Origin: Gammaproteobacteria bacterium
Lineage (GTDB): Bacteria; Pseudomonadota; Gammaproteobacteria; Berkiellales; Berkiellaceae
Assembly (NCBI GenBank): GCA_016191245.1
Contig: JACPOY010000028.1
Location: 32,107-96,106 of the forward strand
DNA: 64,000 bases
Reading direction: 5' to 3'
In this document: piece by piece, positions 44,749 to 52,644 of the stretch
Layout of the letters: every line of letters begins with the position of its first letter
Numbering within the stretch: position 1 is the stretch's first letter
Notes under the pieces: generated by a model
The model's database searches: none
Told to the model about the DNA's origin: nothing
The model's input: only the letters and a program-made list of their open reading frames with translations
Translations under genes and position numbers: made by a program

Positions 44749-45423
44749 TCATGTTGTATGTAAACACTCCTGGATCCATTTACCGATATCATTTAATTCA
44801 GGAAGGCAAACTGTGTGCTCCATCGGATAGCTATGCCAATCTACTTCATGGCCCGCTTCTTTTATCAATTTACAAGAATATTGTCCCATTTTCTCAGGCA
44901 CCAAAGGATCCTGAGAGCCATGCGCCATAAAAATAGGGATCTTGGCGTTGGCAACATGTTGTTCTTTTAGCAGTAAAGTACGCAAAGGCAACCAACCAGA
45001 TAATACCCCTACCCCTGCTAAAGATTTGTTAAATCTTAACGCCGTGTGAATAGCAAGTGCGCCACCTTGAGAGAAACCAAGAAGAAAGATCCGCGTTGAT
45101 GTGATGCCTTGGGTGATGACACTATTTATTAGTTTTCCTAATATTTCTTCTGCTTCCCTTATTCCTTTCTCATCTTCGGGGGCATTAAATTCAAGAGCAA
45201 AGATATCATACCAGGCTGGCATGACAAAGTTGTTGTTAAGTGTCACAGGTTGGGTAGGGGCGTGTGGAAAAATAAAACGAATACTATGGTCTTGCCCTAA
45301 ACCCAAAGTTGGTACCGCATCAACAAAGTCATAACCATCAGCACCCAGGCCATGCAGCCAAATGACCACTGCATCTGCCTTTTTGCTAGGCTCAATGGTA
45401 ATTGCATCAAAAACCATTCCCAT
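44749..45423 (-). CDS. Carboxylesterase/acyl-protein-thioesterase-like hydrolase
   Basis: 224 residues from the ATG at 45423, with GGAG just upstream; the longer frame would run through cyaY and is rejected. Alpha/beta-hydrolase motifs: WLHGLGADGYDF (oxyanion), nucleophile Ser118 in GFSQGG, Asp in HGSQDPLVP and His in PMEHTVC. This is the phospholipase/carboxylesterase (EstB, YpfH-like, APT1-like) family. It acts on short-chain esters or acyl-thioesters in the cytoplasm. It starts 8 bp past the cyaY stop. Confidence 0.9.
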   Translation of the reverse strand: MGMVFDAITIEPSKKADAVVIWLHGLGADGYDFVDAVPTLGLGQDHSIRFIFPHAPTQPVTLNNNFVMPAWYDIFALEFNAPEDEKGIREAEEILGKLINSVITQGITSTRIFLLGFSQGGALAIHTALRFNKSLAGVGVLSGWLPLRTLLLKEQHVANAKIPIFMAHGSQDPLVPEKMGQYSCKLIKEAGHEVDWHSYPMEHTVCLPELNDIGKWIQECLHTT

Positions 45424-45431
45424 AAAAACTC

Positions 45432-45755
45432 CTATTGTTGAAACTGCTTGTGATCTAATGTGATATTTGCTTTTTGCTTTACCACATCGACTATCACTTG
45501 CAACAATGATTGATTCTGCGCAGTTAACCACTGATGAGACATCAAACGAAAATGATAGGCACCTAGCGGTGAAGCTAACCAAACTTCTTGCAATGTAGTT
45601 TGTCGGCTTAAAATCATTTGGGTAGTGTCGGGGAATTCAATTATCAGCATCCCCTCTTGTGATTCAAAATCCATTTCACTGCTGGATTGTTCTATCCATT
45701 CTTCAATCCCTAAGAATAATTTATCTACCTCAGCATGAAATTCTTGTTCATTCAT
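45432..45755 (-). CDS. cyaY: Iron-sulfur cluster assembly protein CyaY (frataxin)
   Basis: 107 residues from the ATG at 45755 (MNEQEFHAEVDKLF), aligning with E. coli MNDSEFHRLADQLW. The acidic first helix (iron-binding ridge) is followed by the frataxin beta sheet, GMLIIEFPDTTQMILSRQ, EVWLAS and YHFRL. CyaY modulates IscS activity and may deliver iron. It is divergent from the lptM-lysA gene pair. A longer frame from 45827 adds a hydrophobic stretch that is unlikely to be translated. Confidence 0.92.
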   Translation of the reverse strand: MNEQEFHAEVDKLFLGIEEWIEQSSSEMDFESQEGMLIIEFPDTTQMILSRQTTLQEVWLASPLGAYHFRLMSHQWLTAQNQSLLQVIVDVVKQKANITLDHKQFQQ

Positions 45756-45883
45756 CTGGTTTTGCTCGCCCATTAAAGACACCAGAGTATACTGCAACGA
45801 AATAGCAGCAAATAGATAAAGATGCATTCTTTGATATAAAGTATACCTATATTTTGAGATTTATTTTAGCAAGAAGGCAAACT

Positions 45884-46000
45884 ATGAAATTTGAAGTAGT
45901 CATATGTGTCATGACGGTTTTAATACTGAGTGGCTGTGGTCAAACAGGTCCGCTCTACCTACCCAAACCCGAAACACCTGAGAAAGCAGAATCTACATGA
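45884..46000 (+). CDS. lptM: Small lipoprotein LptM (YifL)
   Basis: A 38-residue lipoprotein: MKFEVVICVMTVLILSGCGQ, with lipobox LSGC and the LptM signature CGQTGPLYLP right after it. LptM helps LptD mature and form the LPS translocon at the outer membrane. Its stop overlaps the lysA start by 4 bp (ATGA). In E. coli yifL likewise sits between cyaY and dapF, so synteny confirms the identity. Confidence 0.9.
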   Translation: MKFEVVICVMTVLILSGCGQTGPLYLPKPETPEKAEST

Positions 46001-47241
46001 ATGATTTTCGCTATATCAAAGGGGAACTCCATTGTGAAAACGTTGCCATAAAAGATATCGTCAGCGCTCATAATACACCCTGTTATATTTATTCGCATGC
46101 TGCTTTGGTGCGCCAATGGCATGCCTTTGATGATGCCTTTGATACGCGGTCCCACCAAATATGTTATGCAGTAAAAGCCAACAGCAACATTGGCGTACTT
46201 AATGTGCTTGCGCAAATGGGTTCTGGGTTCGATATTGTTTCTGGTGGTGAATTAGAGCGTGTTGTTAAGGCCGGTGGCTCCCCCAGTAAAGTTGTATTTT
46301 CTGGCGTTGGCAAACAAGCTGATGAAATAAAATTAGCGCTGAAAAAGGGGATCTATTGCTTTAATGTTGAATCTGAAGCTGAGCTACATCTTATTGAAGA
46401 AATTGCAACGCATTTCAATGTCCAAGCCCCTATTGCACTACGTGTCAATCCAGATGTCGATGCGCAAAGCCATCCTTATATCTCAACAGGATTAAAGGAA
46501 AATAAATTTGGCGTTGATAGTGAAGATGCTTTACGTTTATATCAATATGCAGATAAATCTTCGCATTTAACCGTCAAGGGTATTGCCTGTCATATTGGCT
46601 CTCAACTAACGACACTTGCTCCCTTTATCGATGCTGTGCAGCGCTTACTTTTTCTGGTGAAGACATTAAAGGAAAATCACATTCTTATTTCTCATATTGA
46701 TGTAGGTGGTGGATTAGGAGTGCGTTATCAACATGAAACCCCTCCCACCATTTCAGAATATGCCAATGCATTGCTTGCACAGATTCAAGATCCTCAACTC
46801 ACCATCTTGTTGCAACCAGGCAGAGCAATTGCTGCCAGTGCAGGCATTTTAGTCACGAAAGTAATTTATCTTAAATTATCAGGCAATAAGCGATTTTGTA
46901 TCGTTGATTGCGCCATGAATGATTTTATTCGCCCTGCTTTATATCAGGGATGGCATGATATTATTCCTGTTAAAAAATCGCTTCAAATGCAACCTTTAAT
47001 GTATGATGTTGTGGGCCCTGTTTGTGAAAGCGGAGATTTCCTAGCCAAAGATCGTACTTTATCTGTCGCAAGCGGCGATCTGCTAGCCATCTGTAACGCT
47101 GGTGCTTATGGTTTTGTTACTAGCTCCAATTACAATTCCAGACCAAGAATAGCGGAAGTGATGGTAAAAAATAATGAATACAAACTCATCAGAAAGCGTG
47201 AGTCAATAGAGGCATTATTTCAGGAGGAAAGCATATGGTAA
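45997..47241 (+). CDS. lysA: Diaminopimelate decarboxylase
   Basis: 414 residues, normal length. The PLP Schiff-base Lys60 is in CYAVKANSN. Other motifs: GFDIVSGGELERV, HIGSQL, DVGGGLGVRY, EPGRAI-type segment (LLQPGRAIAASAG) and CESGDFLAKDR with the Cys from the second subunit. It converts meso-DAP to lysine. It is translationally coupled to lptM. The downstream DUF481 gene starts 7 bp before its stop, and dapF follows. Confidence 0.97.
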   Translation: MNDFRYIKGELHCENVAIKDIVSAHNTPCYIYSHAALVRQWHAFDDAFDTRSHQICYAVKANSNIGVLNVLAQMGSGFDIVSGGELERVVKAGGSPSKVVFSGVGKQADEIKLALKKGIYCFNVESEAELHLIEEIATHFNVQAPIALRVNPDVDAQSHPYISTGLKENKFGVDSEDALRLYQYADKSSHLTVKGIACHIGSQLTTLAPFIDAVQRLLFLVKTLKENHILISHIDVGGGLGVRYQHETPPTISEYANALLAQIQDPQLTILLQPGRAIAASAGILVTKVIYLKLSGNKRFCIVDCAMNDFIRPALYQGWHDIIPVKKSLQMQPLMYDVVGPVCESGDFLAKDRTLSVASGDLLAICNAGAYGFVTSSNYNSRPRIAEVMVKNNEYKLIRKRESIEALFQEESIW

Positions 47242-47990
47242 AGCCAAATGTTAGCCCGTATTATCATGCTGTCTTTTGCCTCATCGGCTTTTTATTGCCC
47301 TTCACGCTATTATTTGCTAACGACAAACCTTGGCAAAACGAAATCGATCTTGGCATGTTAATGTATAATGGCAACAATAATGCAAAGCATCTCAATGGTA
47401 GTTTATTAAGCGAATTTCAACAGCTTTCTCTTGATAATAGTTTTAAAGCAACTGGATTATTGGCAGTTGGCAAAAATACCCAAACCAAATATAAAGAACG
47501 TAATGCTGAAAAATATACTCTAAACGACACAATTCAATATACGTTTTCTCCCAGACATTTCGCTTATTTATCAGGTCAAGGGGTCCGTGATCACTTTTCT
47601 GCTTATACTTACGAATTCACCGAATCGATGGGTTATGGGTACAATATTTTTGATAAAGAATATTTCATTTGGCAATTATCTGGTGGCCCAGGGACAAGGC
47701 AAAGTAAAGTTACTGCCGGACCTTATCAAAATGAATGGATTGGACATCTAGAGAGTGAATTATTTTATGAAATTACCTCTCATACCTCTTTTAAACAAAG
47801 CATCGTCTTTGATAGAAGCACACTCAATACCAAAAGTCGCACCGTGAATGAATTGAAAACAGCTTTGTTTGGCCCGCTGGCAGCGAAAATGATTTATGAA
47901 CTAGAACATTATTCACATATACCGCCCCAAAGTAAATTTACAAGAAAAACGGATATTACGACTAAAATAACGTTAAGTTATAGTTTTTAA
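47235..47990 (+). CDS. DUF481 outer-membrane beta-barrel protein
   Basis: 251 residues with an N-terminal signal (about 1-30, ending LLFANDKPWQ) and many amphipathic strands typical of DUF481 (YdiY-like): EIDLGMLMYNGNNNAKHLNG, YTFSPRHFAYLSGQGVRDHF, GGPGTRQSKV. The C-terminus ITLSYSF ends in Phe, the usual outer-membrane signal. Role unknown. It sits between lysA and dapF and overlaps lysA, which is unusual because these two are normally neighbours. Confidence 0.85.
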   Translation: MVKPNVSPYYHAVFCLIGFLLPFTLLFANDKPWQNEIDLGMLMYNGNNNAKHLNGSLLSEFQQLSLDNSFKATGLLAVGKNTQTKYKERNAEKYTLNDTIQYTFSPRHFAYLSGQGVRDHFSAYTYEFTESMGYGYNIFDKEYFIWQLSGGPGTRQSKVTAGPYQNEWIGHLESELFYEITSHTSFKQSIVFDRSTLNTKSRTVNELKTALFGPLAAKMIYELEHYSHIPPQSKFTRKTDITTKITLSYSF

Positions 47991-48002
47991 AAGGGTAAAC
48001 TT

Positions 48003-48869
48003 ATGTCAACTTATATTCACTTTACAAAAATGCATGGCCTCGGCAATGATTTTGTTGTGATTGATAATGTTACACAATATATCAGGCTCGATCCTCGTTT
48101 GATTTGTCGTATTGCTGATAGAAATTTTGGCATAGGTTGTGATCAAGTATTAGTGGTAGAACCACCCTCTGATCCCACCGTAGACTTTAACTATCGGATC
48201 TTTAATTCCGATGGTAAGGAAGTCTCTCAATGCGGAAACGGTGCTAGATGTTTTGGTCGATATGTCTATGAAAGAGGTTTAACCGGTAAAAAGCAATTAC
48301 GACTGGGTACTATCACAGGAAATTTATCAGTAGATATTTCTGATCTCTCTTGCATCCAAGTTGATCTTGGGGAACCACAATTCTCGCCAAAAGTCATTCC
48401 ATTAAACATTAAAGCAGTTACCAAACTCCACAATCGCGGTTGTTATAAAATCGAATTATTAGGCAATCTGCGTGATGTTGTCATTCTATCCATGGGGAAC
48501 CCACATTGTGTGATATCAGTCCCTGCCACAACAGAAGCTGCGGTTATGGAAGTAGGCAAAGCCTTACAAAAGCATCCTGCTTTTCCAAAAGGCGTCAATG
48601 TGAGTTTTATGCAAGTATTAGCAAGAAATCATATTAAAGTTCGTGTCTATGAACGCGGCGTAGGCGAAACCTTAGCTTGTGGATCTGCCGCTTGTGCTGC
48701 TGTAGTGGCTGGCATCGTACATGAAGAATTAAATCCTGAAGTGAAAGTAGACATGACCGGAGGCGGATTAACGGTGAAATGGGAAAACCAAGGCTCGGTT
48801 TTATTAAGCGGTCCAGCCATTGCTGTTTTTCATGGCGAGTTCAGCTTAACGCGACAAGAAGTGATGTAA
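48003..48869 (+). CDS. dapF: Diaminopimelate epimerase
   Basis: 288 residues. N-terminal FTKMHGLGNDFVVID, catalytic Cys in QCGNGARCFGRY and the second in ACGSAACAAVVAG, with MGNPHCV between. It interconverts LL- and meso-diaminopimelate for peptidoglycan and lysine synthesis. It lies 12 bp downstream of the DUF481 gene in the lptM-lysA group. Confidence 0.97.
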   Translation: MSTYIHFTKMHGLGNDFVVIDNVTQYIRLDPRLICRIADRNFGIGCDQVLVVEPPSDPTVDFNYRIFNSDGKEVSQCGNGARCFGRYVYERGLTGKKQLRLGTITGNLSVDISDLSCIQVDLGEPQFSPKVIPLNIKAVTKLHNRGCYKIELLGNLRDVVILSMGNPHCVISVPATTEAAVMEVGKALQKHPAFPKGVNVSFMQVLARNHIKVRVYERGVGETLACGSAACAAVVAGIVHEELNPEVKVDMTGGGLTVKWENQGSVLLSGPAIAVFHGEFSLTRQEVM

Positions 48870-48930
48870 GAGTGCAATTGTTGGACAAAAAACTTAGTTC
48901 TGCTATTCTGAAAAAAAAGAATCTAATGAT

Positions 48931-49431
48931 ATGAAATTAACTATTCGACCACTATTTGCTTATTTATTCATTTTTTCACTCTGTCTATTGAGTGGATCTT
49001 TTATTTTGCAATTTCATTATCATCTAGAGCCATGTCCATTGTGCATTATTGATAGAATAATAGTATTTTTTCTGACTATTTTTTTTGTTATTGCACTCTT
49101 TCACAATCCGAAAGGACGTATTAACCACATCTATTGCATCACAGGCTTTCTACTTTCCTTGATGGGCATGTTATCCACCACCAGACACTTATGGATTATG
49201 CATTTGCCTCCCGATCAAGTACCTGAATGTGGTCCAGGTTTAGAATACTTATTTGGTACTTTACCGCCTACGGAAGCTTTTTTAGCTGTTATCCGAGGCT
49301 CTGGTGAATGTGCAACGAAAAATAGCGAATTGTTCGGATTATCATTACCTGCATGGACTTTGATTGCTTTTATTGTGCTTGCAATTGGCTGTTTGTTGCC
49401 GTTATGGGCGAAGAAGCGTGATCCGCTTTAA
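48931..49431 (+). CDS. dsbB: Disulfide bond formation protein DsbB
   Basis: 166 residues, four transmembrane helices. The first periplasmic loop has CPLC (Cys35, Cys38), the quinone-coupled pair. The second has Cys in VPECGPGLEY and SGECATK, the pair that reoxidises DsbA. It feeds electrons to quinones. A TTGGAC...TATTCT pair (17-nt spacing) upstream is a weak promoter. A dsbB-like gene near algQ and hemY is also found in Pseudomonas. Confidence 0.95.
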   Translation: MKLTIRPLFAYLFIFSLCLLSGSFILQFHYHLEPCPLCIIDRIIVFFLTIFFVIALFHNPKGRINHIYCITGFLLSLMGMLSTTRHLWIMHLPPDQVPECGPGLEYLFGTLPPTEAFLAVIRGSGECATKNSELFGLSLPAWTLIAFIVLAIGCLLPLWAKKRDPL

Positions 49432-49507
49432 TTAGTGCTAGATAAAATTCTCTTGAATTAGCTCCAGATAAAATCTCTCTTGACGCTTTGCGTCGTCTCT
49501 CCTTAAC

Positions 49508-49634
49508 AAGCTGAGGAATCGACACATAATTTGAAGAAAATTTCTTAAAAATTATAATGTTAGTTTGAACTAGATTTAGCTTGCGAAGCTCTTACCCCTT
49601 CTCCCCTTGCGGGAGAAGGCGGGGATGAGGGGTG
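49508..49634 (+). repeat. Dispersed repeat, copy 1 (about 127 bp)
   Basis: It begins AAGCTGAGGAATCGACACAT and ends in a GC-rich palindrome (CCTTCTCCC-cttgc-GGGAGAAGG with flanking CCCC/GGGG). A near-identical copy is at 63860-63987; only about 25 bp in the middle diverge. Just upstream (49431-49482) is an imperfect tandem repeat of about 26 bp (TTAG...AGATAAAAT...TCTTGA twice). Both copies lie immediately 3' of a gene. Confidence 0.85.
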
Positions 49635-49669
49635 GAAAAAATCTTACACACTAACAAAAAGCGCAGAGC

Positions 49670-49695
49670 AAAAAAAAGGGTAGCTGCGGCCACCC
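49670..49695 (-). terminator. Intrinsic terminator of the Rsm-like RNA
   Basis: On the minus strand GGGTGGC (49695-49689), loop CGCA, GCTACCC (49684-49678), then TTTTTTTT (49677-49670). A 7-bp stem with one G-T pair and an uninterrupted 8-T tract. Confidence 0.85.
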
Positions 49696-49992
49696 CTTGT
49701 GTTCATCCTTGCTTAATTACCAGCCGCACACCTTGTTGACTCAGTGCAACCTAACTCATCCGTTATGTTAGGGTGGTATCCTTACCTTGCACAGCAACGT
49801 TTTCCCTTTTATAAGCTTATCTTCTAGATAAGTCGGCAATCCATTGCCAGATGTGCTGGCGACAATCCATGTTGCCCCGCTGGCCCCCACATCCATCCGT
49901 TGACATGGGATAGTTGCTAATTTAACAAAGTGAACTTTAATCACAAGGGCCGATCTTCTAACTGGATTACACGATGCAAAAGAACTCAAAAA
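49670..49992 (-). ncRNA. Probable CsrA/RsmA-sequestering small RNA (RsmY/RsmZ/CsrB-like)
   Basis: Minus-strand transcript of about 320 nt. It contains seven ANGGAT motifs (the CsrA/RsmA core ANGGA), several displayed in hairpin loops: GGTA-AGGA-TACC, GGCAA-TGGA-TTGCC, and CCTAAC...ACGGAT...GTTAGG. Random expectation for ANGGAT in this length is well under one. It ends in a strong terminator, GGGTGGC-CGCA-GCTACCC followed by eight T. A possible -10 (TAATAT, 50004-49999) puts the 5' end near 49992, and a GacA/LetA-type box lies about 100 bp further up. Identification is by motif density, not by homology. Confidence 0.72.
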
Positions 49993-50083
49993 ATTTTTAT
50001 ATTACAAATCATAACGTTATGTTGGGATCGCATCTGAGTTAGCGACAAACTCTCTATCAAATATGGCTAGGAGTTTACACTGA

Positions 50084-50101
50084 TTTGAGATATGGCTTAC
50101 A
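50084..50101 (-). promoter_or_regulatory. GacA/LetA-like upstream activating sequence
   Basis: TTTGAG (50084-50089), 6 nt, CTTACA (50096-50101) compared with the GacA consensus TGTAAG-N6-CTTACA: 10 of 12 positions match and spacing is exact. It lies upstream of the predicted Rsm-like RNA, as in Pseudomonas rsmY/rsmZ. Confidence 0.5.
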
Positions 50102-50202
50102 AGGAAAAATCAAAAAAAGACAACTTGCCAACAAAACTTGACGCCTTCGCGTAGCGAGCTTTACTTAAAGTACGGTCTTTCTACAGCAAAAGGAATGGTT
50201 GT

Positions 50203-50664
50203 ATGCAACCCATACCAAAAACCATGACAAAAACCAACAATCAATTGATTCAAAAGTGGCTTAATGAAAGACAATTGTTAATTGTTTCCTTTAACCACCT
50301 CTGCAGTCTGCGTCCATTTACAGCTGATGTTTGTGAGACACTACAAGAATTCTGTCAATTGCTGGTGGACTATGTTTCACTCGGCCATTTTGAAGTTTAT
50401 GAGCATATTGTGAATACAGTAGAACAATGTCAGCAACCTAAGGTTCAGATCCCAAAACGCTTATTACAAGCTTTAATGGATACCACCATCTCTGCATTAG
50501 ATTTCAATGATAAATATCAAACTGAACGAAAAATCGACCATTTAGATGCTGATCTCTCTAAACTTGGTTTACGTTTTGCAGAACGTCTTGAGTGGGAAGA
50601 TAGTTTGCTAGAAGCTTACAACCTAGCCAAAGCTTGGGGATTTCAGCAGGCCAAAACAGCTTAA
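50203..50664 (+). CDS. rsd: Rsd/AlgQ family anti-sigma-70 regulator
   Basis: 153 residues. WLNERQLLIVSFNHLCSLRPF, LQEFCQLLVDYVSLGHFEVYEHI and LSKLGLRFAERLEWEDSLLEAY match Rsd/AlgQ over the whole length. Rsd binds region 4 of sigma-70 and shifts polymerase use toward alternative sigma factors. The ATG at 50203 follows AAGGAA; 50224 is an alternative. In Pseudomonas algQ lies close to algR, hemCD and algP; here the same neighbourhood recurs. It converges with fdxA, with a REP-like palindrome between. Confidence 0.88.
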   Translation: MQPIPKTMTKTNNQLIQKWLNERQLLIVSFNHLCSLRPFTADVCETLQEFCQLLVDYVSLGHFEVYEHIVNTVEQCQQPKVQIPKRLLQALMDTTISALDFNDKYQTERKIDHLDADLSKLGLRFAERLEWEDSLLEAYNLAKAWGFQQAKTA

Positions 50665-50680
50665 GCTCTCTCCTCCTCTT

Positions 50681-50709
50681 ATCCCTCTACCGCTTTGCGG
50701 GAGAGGGAT
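50681..50709. repeat. REP-like palindrome between rsd and fdxA
   Basis: ATCCCTCT (50681-50688) and AGAGGGAT (50702-50709) enclose CCGC-TTT-GCGG with one mismatch. Both convergent genes end beside it, so it can act as a bidirectional terminator. The same CTCTACCGCTTTGCGGGAGAG theme recurs at 59.26-59.38 kb. Confidence 0.75.
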
Positions 50710-50728
50710 AGGGTGAGAGGCTTAAAAG

Positions 50729-51052
50729 TTATTCTTCCAAATACTTAAGTTTACCTTTGACGCCATTCCATTCTTGCGCATCCGCAGCAGGCTCGATATG
50801 AGAAGTGATCACAGGCCACTCTTTTGCTTTTCTGGCATTAAGTTCAAGAAATGATGCCATTTCTTCTGGAAGATCATCTTCTGAACAGATAGCTTCTGCG
50901 GGACATTCTGGTTCACACAATGCGCAATCAATGCATTCATCCGGATCAATAACCAAAAAATTAGGTCCGACATGAAAACAATCAACCGGGCAAACTTCAA
51001 CGCAGTCGGTAAATTTACATTTAATACAATTCTCAGTTACAACAAAGGTCAT
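50729..51052 (-). CDS. fdxA: Ferredoxin FdxA ([3Fe-4S][4Fe-4S] type)
   Basis: 107 residues, normal length. The N-terminal cluster motif is [17 protein letters not shown] and the second is [16 protein letters not shown]. The conserved tail ([14 protein letters not shown]) is standard for FdxA. A cytoplasmic electron carrier; the physiological partner may be Fpr (31.3 kb). In Pseudomonas fdxA neighbours rsmZ, an interesting parallel to the RNA found 0.7 kb away here. Confidence 0.93.
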   Translation of the reverse strand: MTFVVTENCIKCKFTDCVEVCPVDCFHVGPNFLVIDPDECIDCALCEPECPAEAICSEDDLPEEMASFLELNARKAKEWPVITSHIEPAADAQEWNGVKGKLKYLEE

Positions 51053-51242
51053 GTGTCCCTCGATAGCAAAAACGCGGCATCAATTGTTCAATAACATAGG
51101 GTCAAGCACCCAACCCAGGCAATAGTACATGAGGATGGTCGATGGGTGAAGAGTTGATCAAAAAAACTTAAAATTTAATAATTTGGTGCGCTATAATGGT
51201 GCCATTGCACCTAAAATATCAAAATGACTAAAGGAGTCAGGC

Positions 51243-51920
51243 ATGGCTAGAGCACCAAAAGCAAGTCCAAAGAAATCTTCTCCTAAAGCTTCCACTAAGA
51301 GCCCCGTGAAAAAACCGGTAAAAAAAGTGGTGAAGGCTAAAAAGGTTGCTGAGGATGCCGCACTGAATCAACGCTTTATTGAAAGCTTAGTAAGTCTTGA
51401 AAAATATTGGAGCAAAAAAGTTGTTTCTTTAAAAAAACAACTAGAATCTTTGCAAGCAAAGCATGAGAAGGCTTCCAAAAAAGGTGGCAAATCAGCTAAA
51501 AGCACTCCGGCGTATCAGCAAAGACAAGACGAAATAGCGCTTCTTAAACAAGAGCTTGCCAGTGCAAAACTTGCTGCAAGCAAATTTACCGCGCTCTCCA
51601 AAAAAATTGAACAATTTGAACGCGAATGGCTGAAGAAACTTAGCGATGATGCAAAAGCAAAAGCCGCGCCTGCTGCTGAAAAGAAGAAAAGTACTAAAAC
51701 GGATAAGCAATCTGAAAAAATTCTAAAAAATAAAATTGCTGAAACCGCTATGCCGCACTTTGAACCCGAAGCTATTGAAGCAATGGAATCGGCGGATACT
51801 GAAGAGATGGATGATTTAGAAGATATTTTTATGCCACAAGATGATATTTCTGAATTTGAAGTCATTGAAGACTTTAGCGTGGCTGAGGAAGATGACTTGT
51901 ATGATGATTATAATAATTAA
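51243..51920 (+). CDS. Histone H1-like basic/acidic coiled-coil protein (AlgP-like?)
   Basis: 225 residues in three parts. Residues 1-45 are a Lys/Pro/Ser/Ala tail (RAPKASPKKSSPKASTK, KKPVKKVVKAKK) like H1-type DNA-binding tails. Residues about 50-170 form a basic coiled coil. The last 55 residues are strongly acidic (MESADTEEMDDLEDIFMP, EEDDLYDDYNN). GGAG lies about 8 nt before the ATG. Pseudomonas AlgP, a histone-like regulator, lies near algQ in an equivalent neighbourhood, so this may be a positional analogue, although its domain order differs. Expected cytoplasmic and nucleoid-associated. Confidence 0.7.
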   Translation: MARAPKASPKKSSPKASTKSPVKKPVKKVVKAKKVAEDAALNQRFIESLVSLEKYWSKKVVSLKKQLESLQAKHEKASKKGGKSAKSTPAYQQRQDEIALLKQELASAKLAASKFTALSKKIEQFEREWLKKLSDDAKAKAAPAAEKKKSTKTDKQSEKILKNKIAETAMPHFEPEAIEAMESADTEEMDDLEDIFMPQDDISEFEVIEDFSVAEEDDLYDDYNN

Positions 51921-51929
51921 GAGATAACT

Positions 51930-52053
51930 AAATCCCCCTGCGCCTATCGGCGCTTCCCCCTTTGATTCCAAAGTGGGAGATAGTTCGCTACGCTCACAAA
52001 AATTCCCCTCCTTTGGAATCAAAGGAGGGTGCGAGTATGCGAGCGGGTGGATT
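51930..52053. repeat. Palindromic intergenic element (MITE-like)
   Basis: A 15-bp perfect inverted repeat, CCTTTGATTCCAAAG (51959-51973) and CTTTGGAATCAAAGG (52011-52025), around a 37-nt loop. Imperfect terminal repeats are present at the edges (AAATCCCCCTGC and GCGGGTGGATTT). It sits between convergent genes. There is no transposase inside. Confidence 0.65.
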
Positions 52054-52059
52054 TTTCAA

Positions 52060-52644
52060 TTATCCAATGACTCTCACCAAGCCCCTCTCAAACACCCTTA
52101 AAAAACTAAAAAAGGTTTCTCTTATTGGGCGACGACAATAGTCTGTTTTCGGTGGACGAAAATACCAACCTTGGGTATAAGCAAGACAAGTCGCCAACAT
52201 GCCGGTTAATAATCTATCATCTAGCAACATCACCCGATCTGGCGTCACGCCCTTATATTCGGCAATATCCATTAGTCCATCCGGATAAGGTTTCTTGCGC
52301 ACACCATAGAGCATGAGAATAGAAGGAAAGTTTTTTGAAAAATAGGTAATGCGGCCAGATTTTGGTTTATTTGAAAATATGGCGATACGAGTTTCACCAA
52401 TTTCAAGACACAATTTTTTAAGCCAAGCTTGGGCTTCTTGGGACGGCTCCATCGAATCATGCGCAGCCAATACCCCATCAAAATCTAGTACCAAAATCGC
52501 AATATTGGCTTTATCTAATCTTTGAGCGGTAATTTCCTCTAAGGAATGTATTTGTTTGCCTGGATCTGTCATAAATCTTTTTAAATTTTTTCGTTGCAAC
52601 CAAGCATTTTTCATCGCAAAAAACCAACGCATGTTTTTCCTCAC
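52060..52644 (-). CDS. HAD-superfamily phosphatase, YqeG-like
   Basis: 194 residues. HAD motif 1 is LVLDFDGVLAAHD, motif 2 IAIFSNKPKS, motif 3 the KKPYPDG Lys, and motif 4 VMLLDDRLLTGMLAT, which fits subfamily IIIA (YqeG/GEP4-like, with DDRxxTD-type ending). The N-terminus is basic (RWFFAMKNAWLQRKNLKRF). The C-terminus is basic and aromatic, possibly membrane-associated. The substrate is unknown; GEP4 relatives dephosphorylate phosphatidylglycerophosphate. Its start overlaps the dehydrogenase stop by 4 bp. Confidence 0.82.
   Translation of the reverse strand: MRKNMRWFFAMKNAWLQRKNLKRFMTDPGKQIHSLEEITAQRLDKANIAILVLDFDGVLAAHDSMEPSQEAQAWLKKLCLEIGETRIAIFSNKPKSGRITYFSKNFPSILMLYGVRKKPYPDGLMDIAEYKGVTPDRVMLLDDRLLTGMLATCLAYTQGWYFRPPKTDYCRRPIRETFFSFLRVFERGLVRVIG

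Noticed and set aside
49768..49989. 73-residue minus-strand ORF in the dsbB-rsd gap
   Set aside because: It lies inside the predicted Rsm-like RNA; its hairpins and GGA motifs explain the sequence better than a protein, and no ribosome site is seen.
49670..49992. Retron msr/msd or tmRNA/6S/RNase P RNA as the identity of the structured region
   Set aside because: No reverse transcriptase gene, no tRNA-like ends, and none of the conserved 6S or RNase P segments are present; GGA-rich hairpin loops fit CsrA-binding RNAs.
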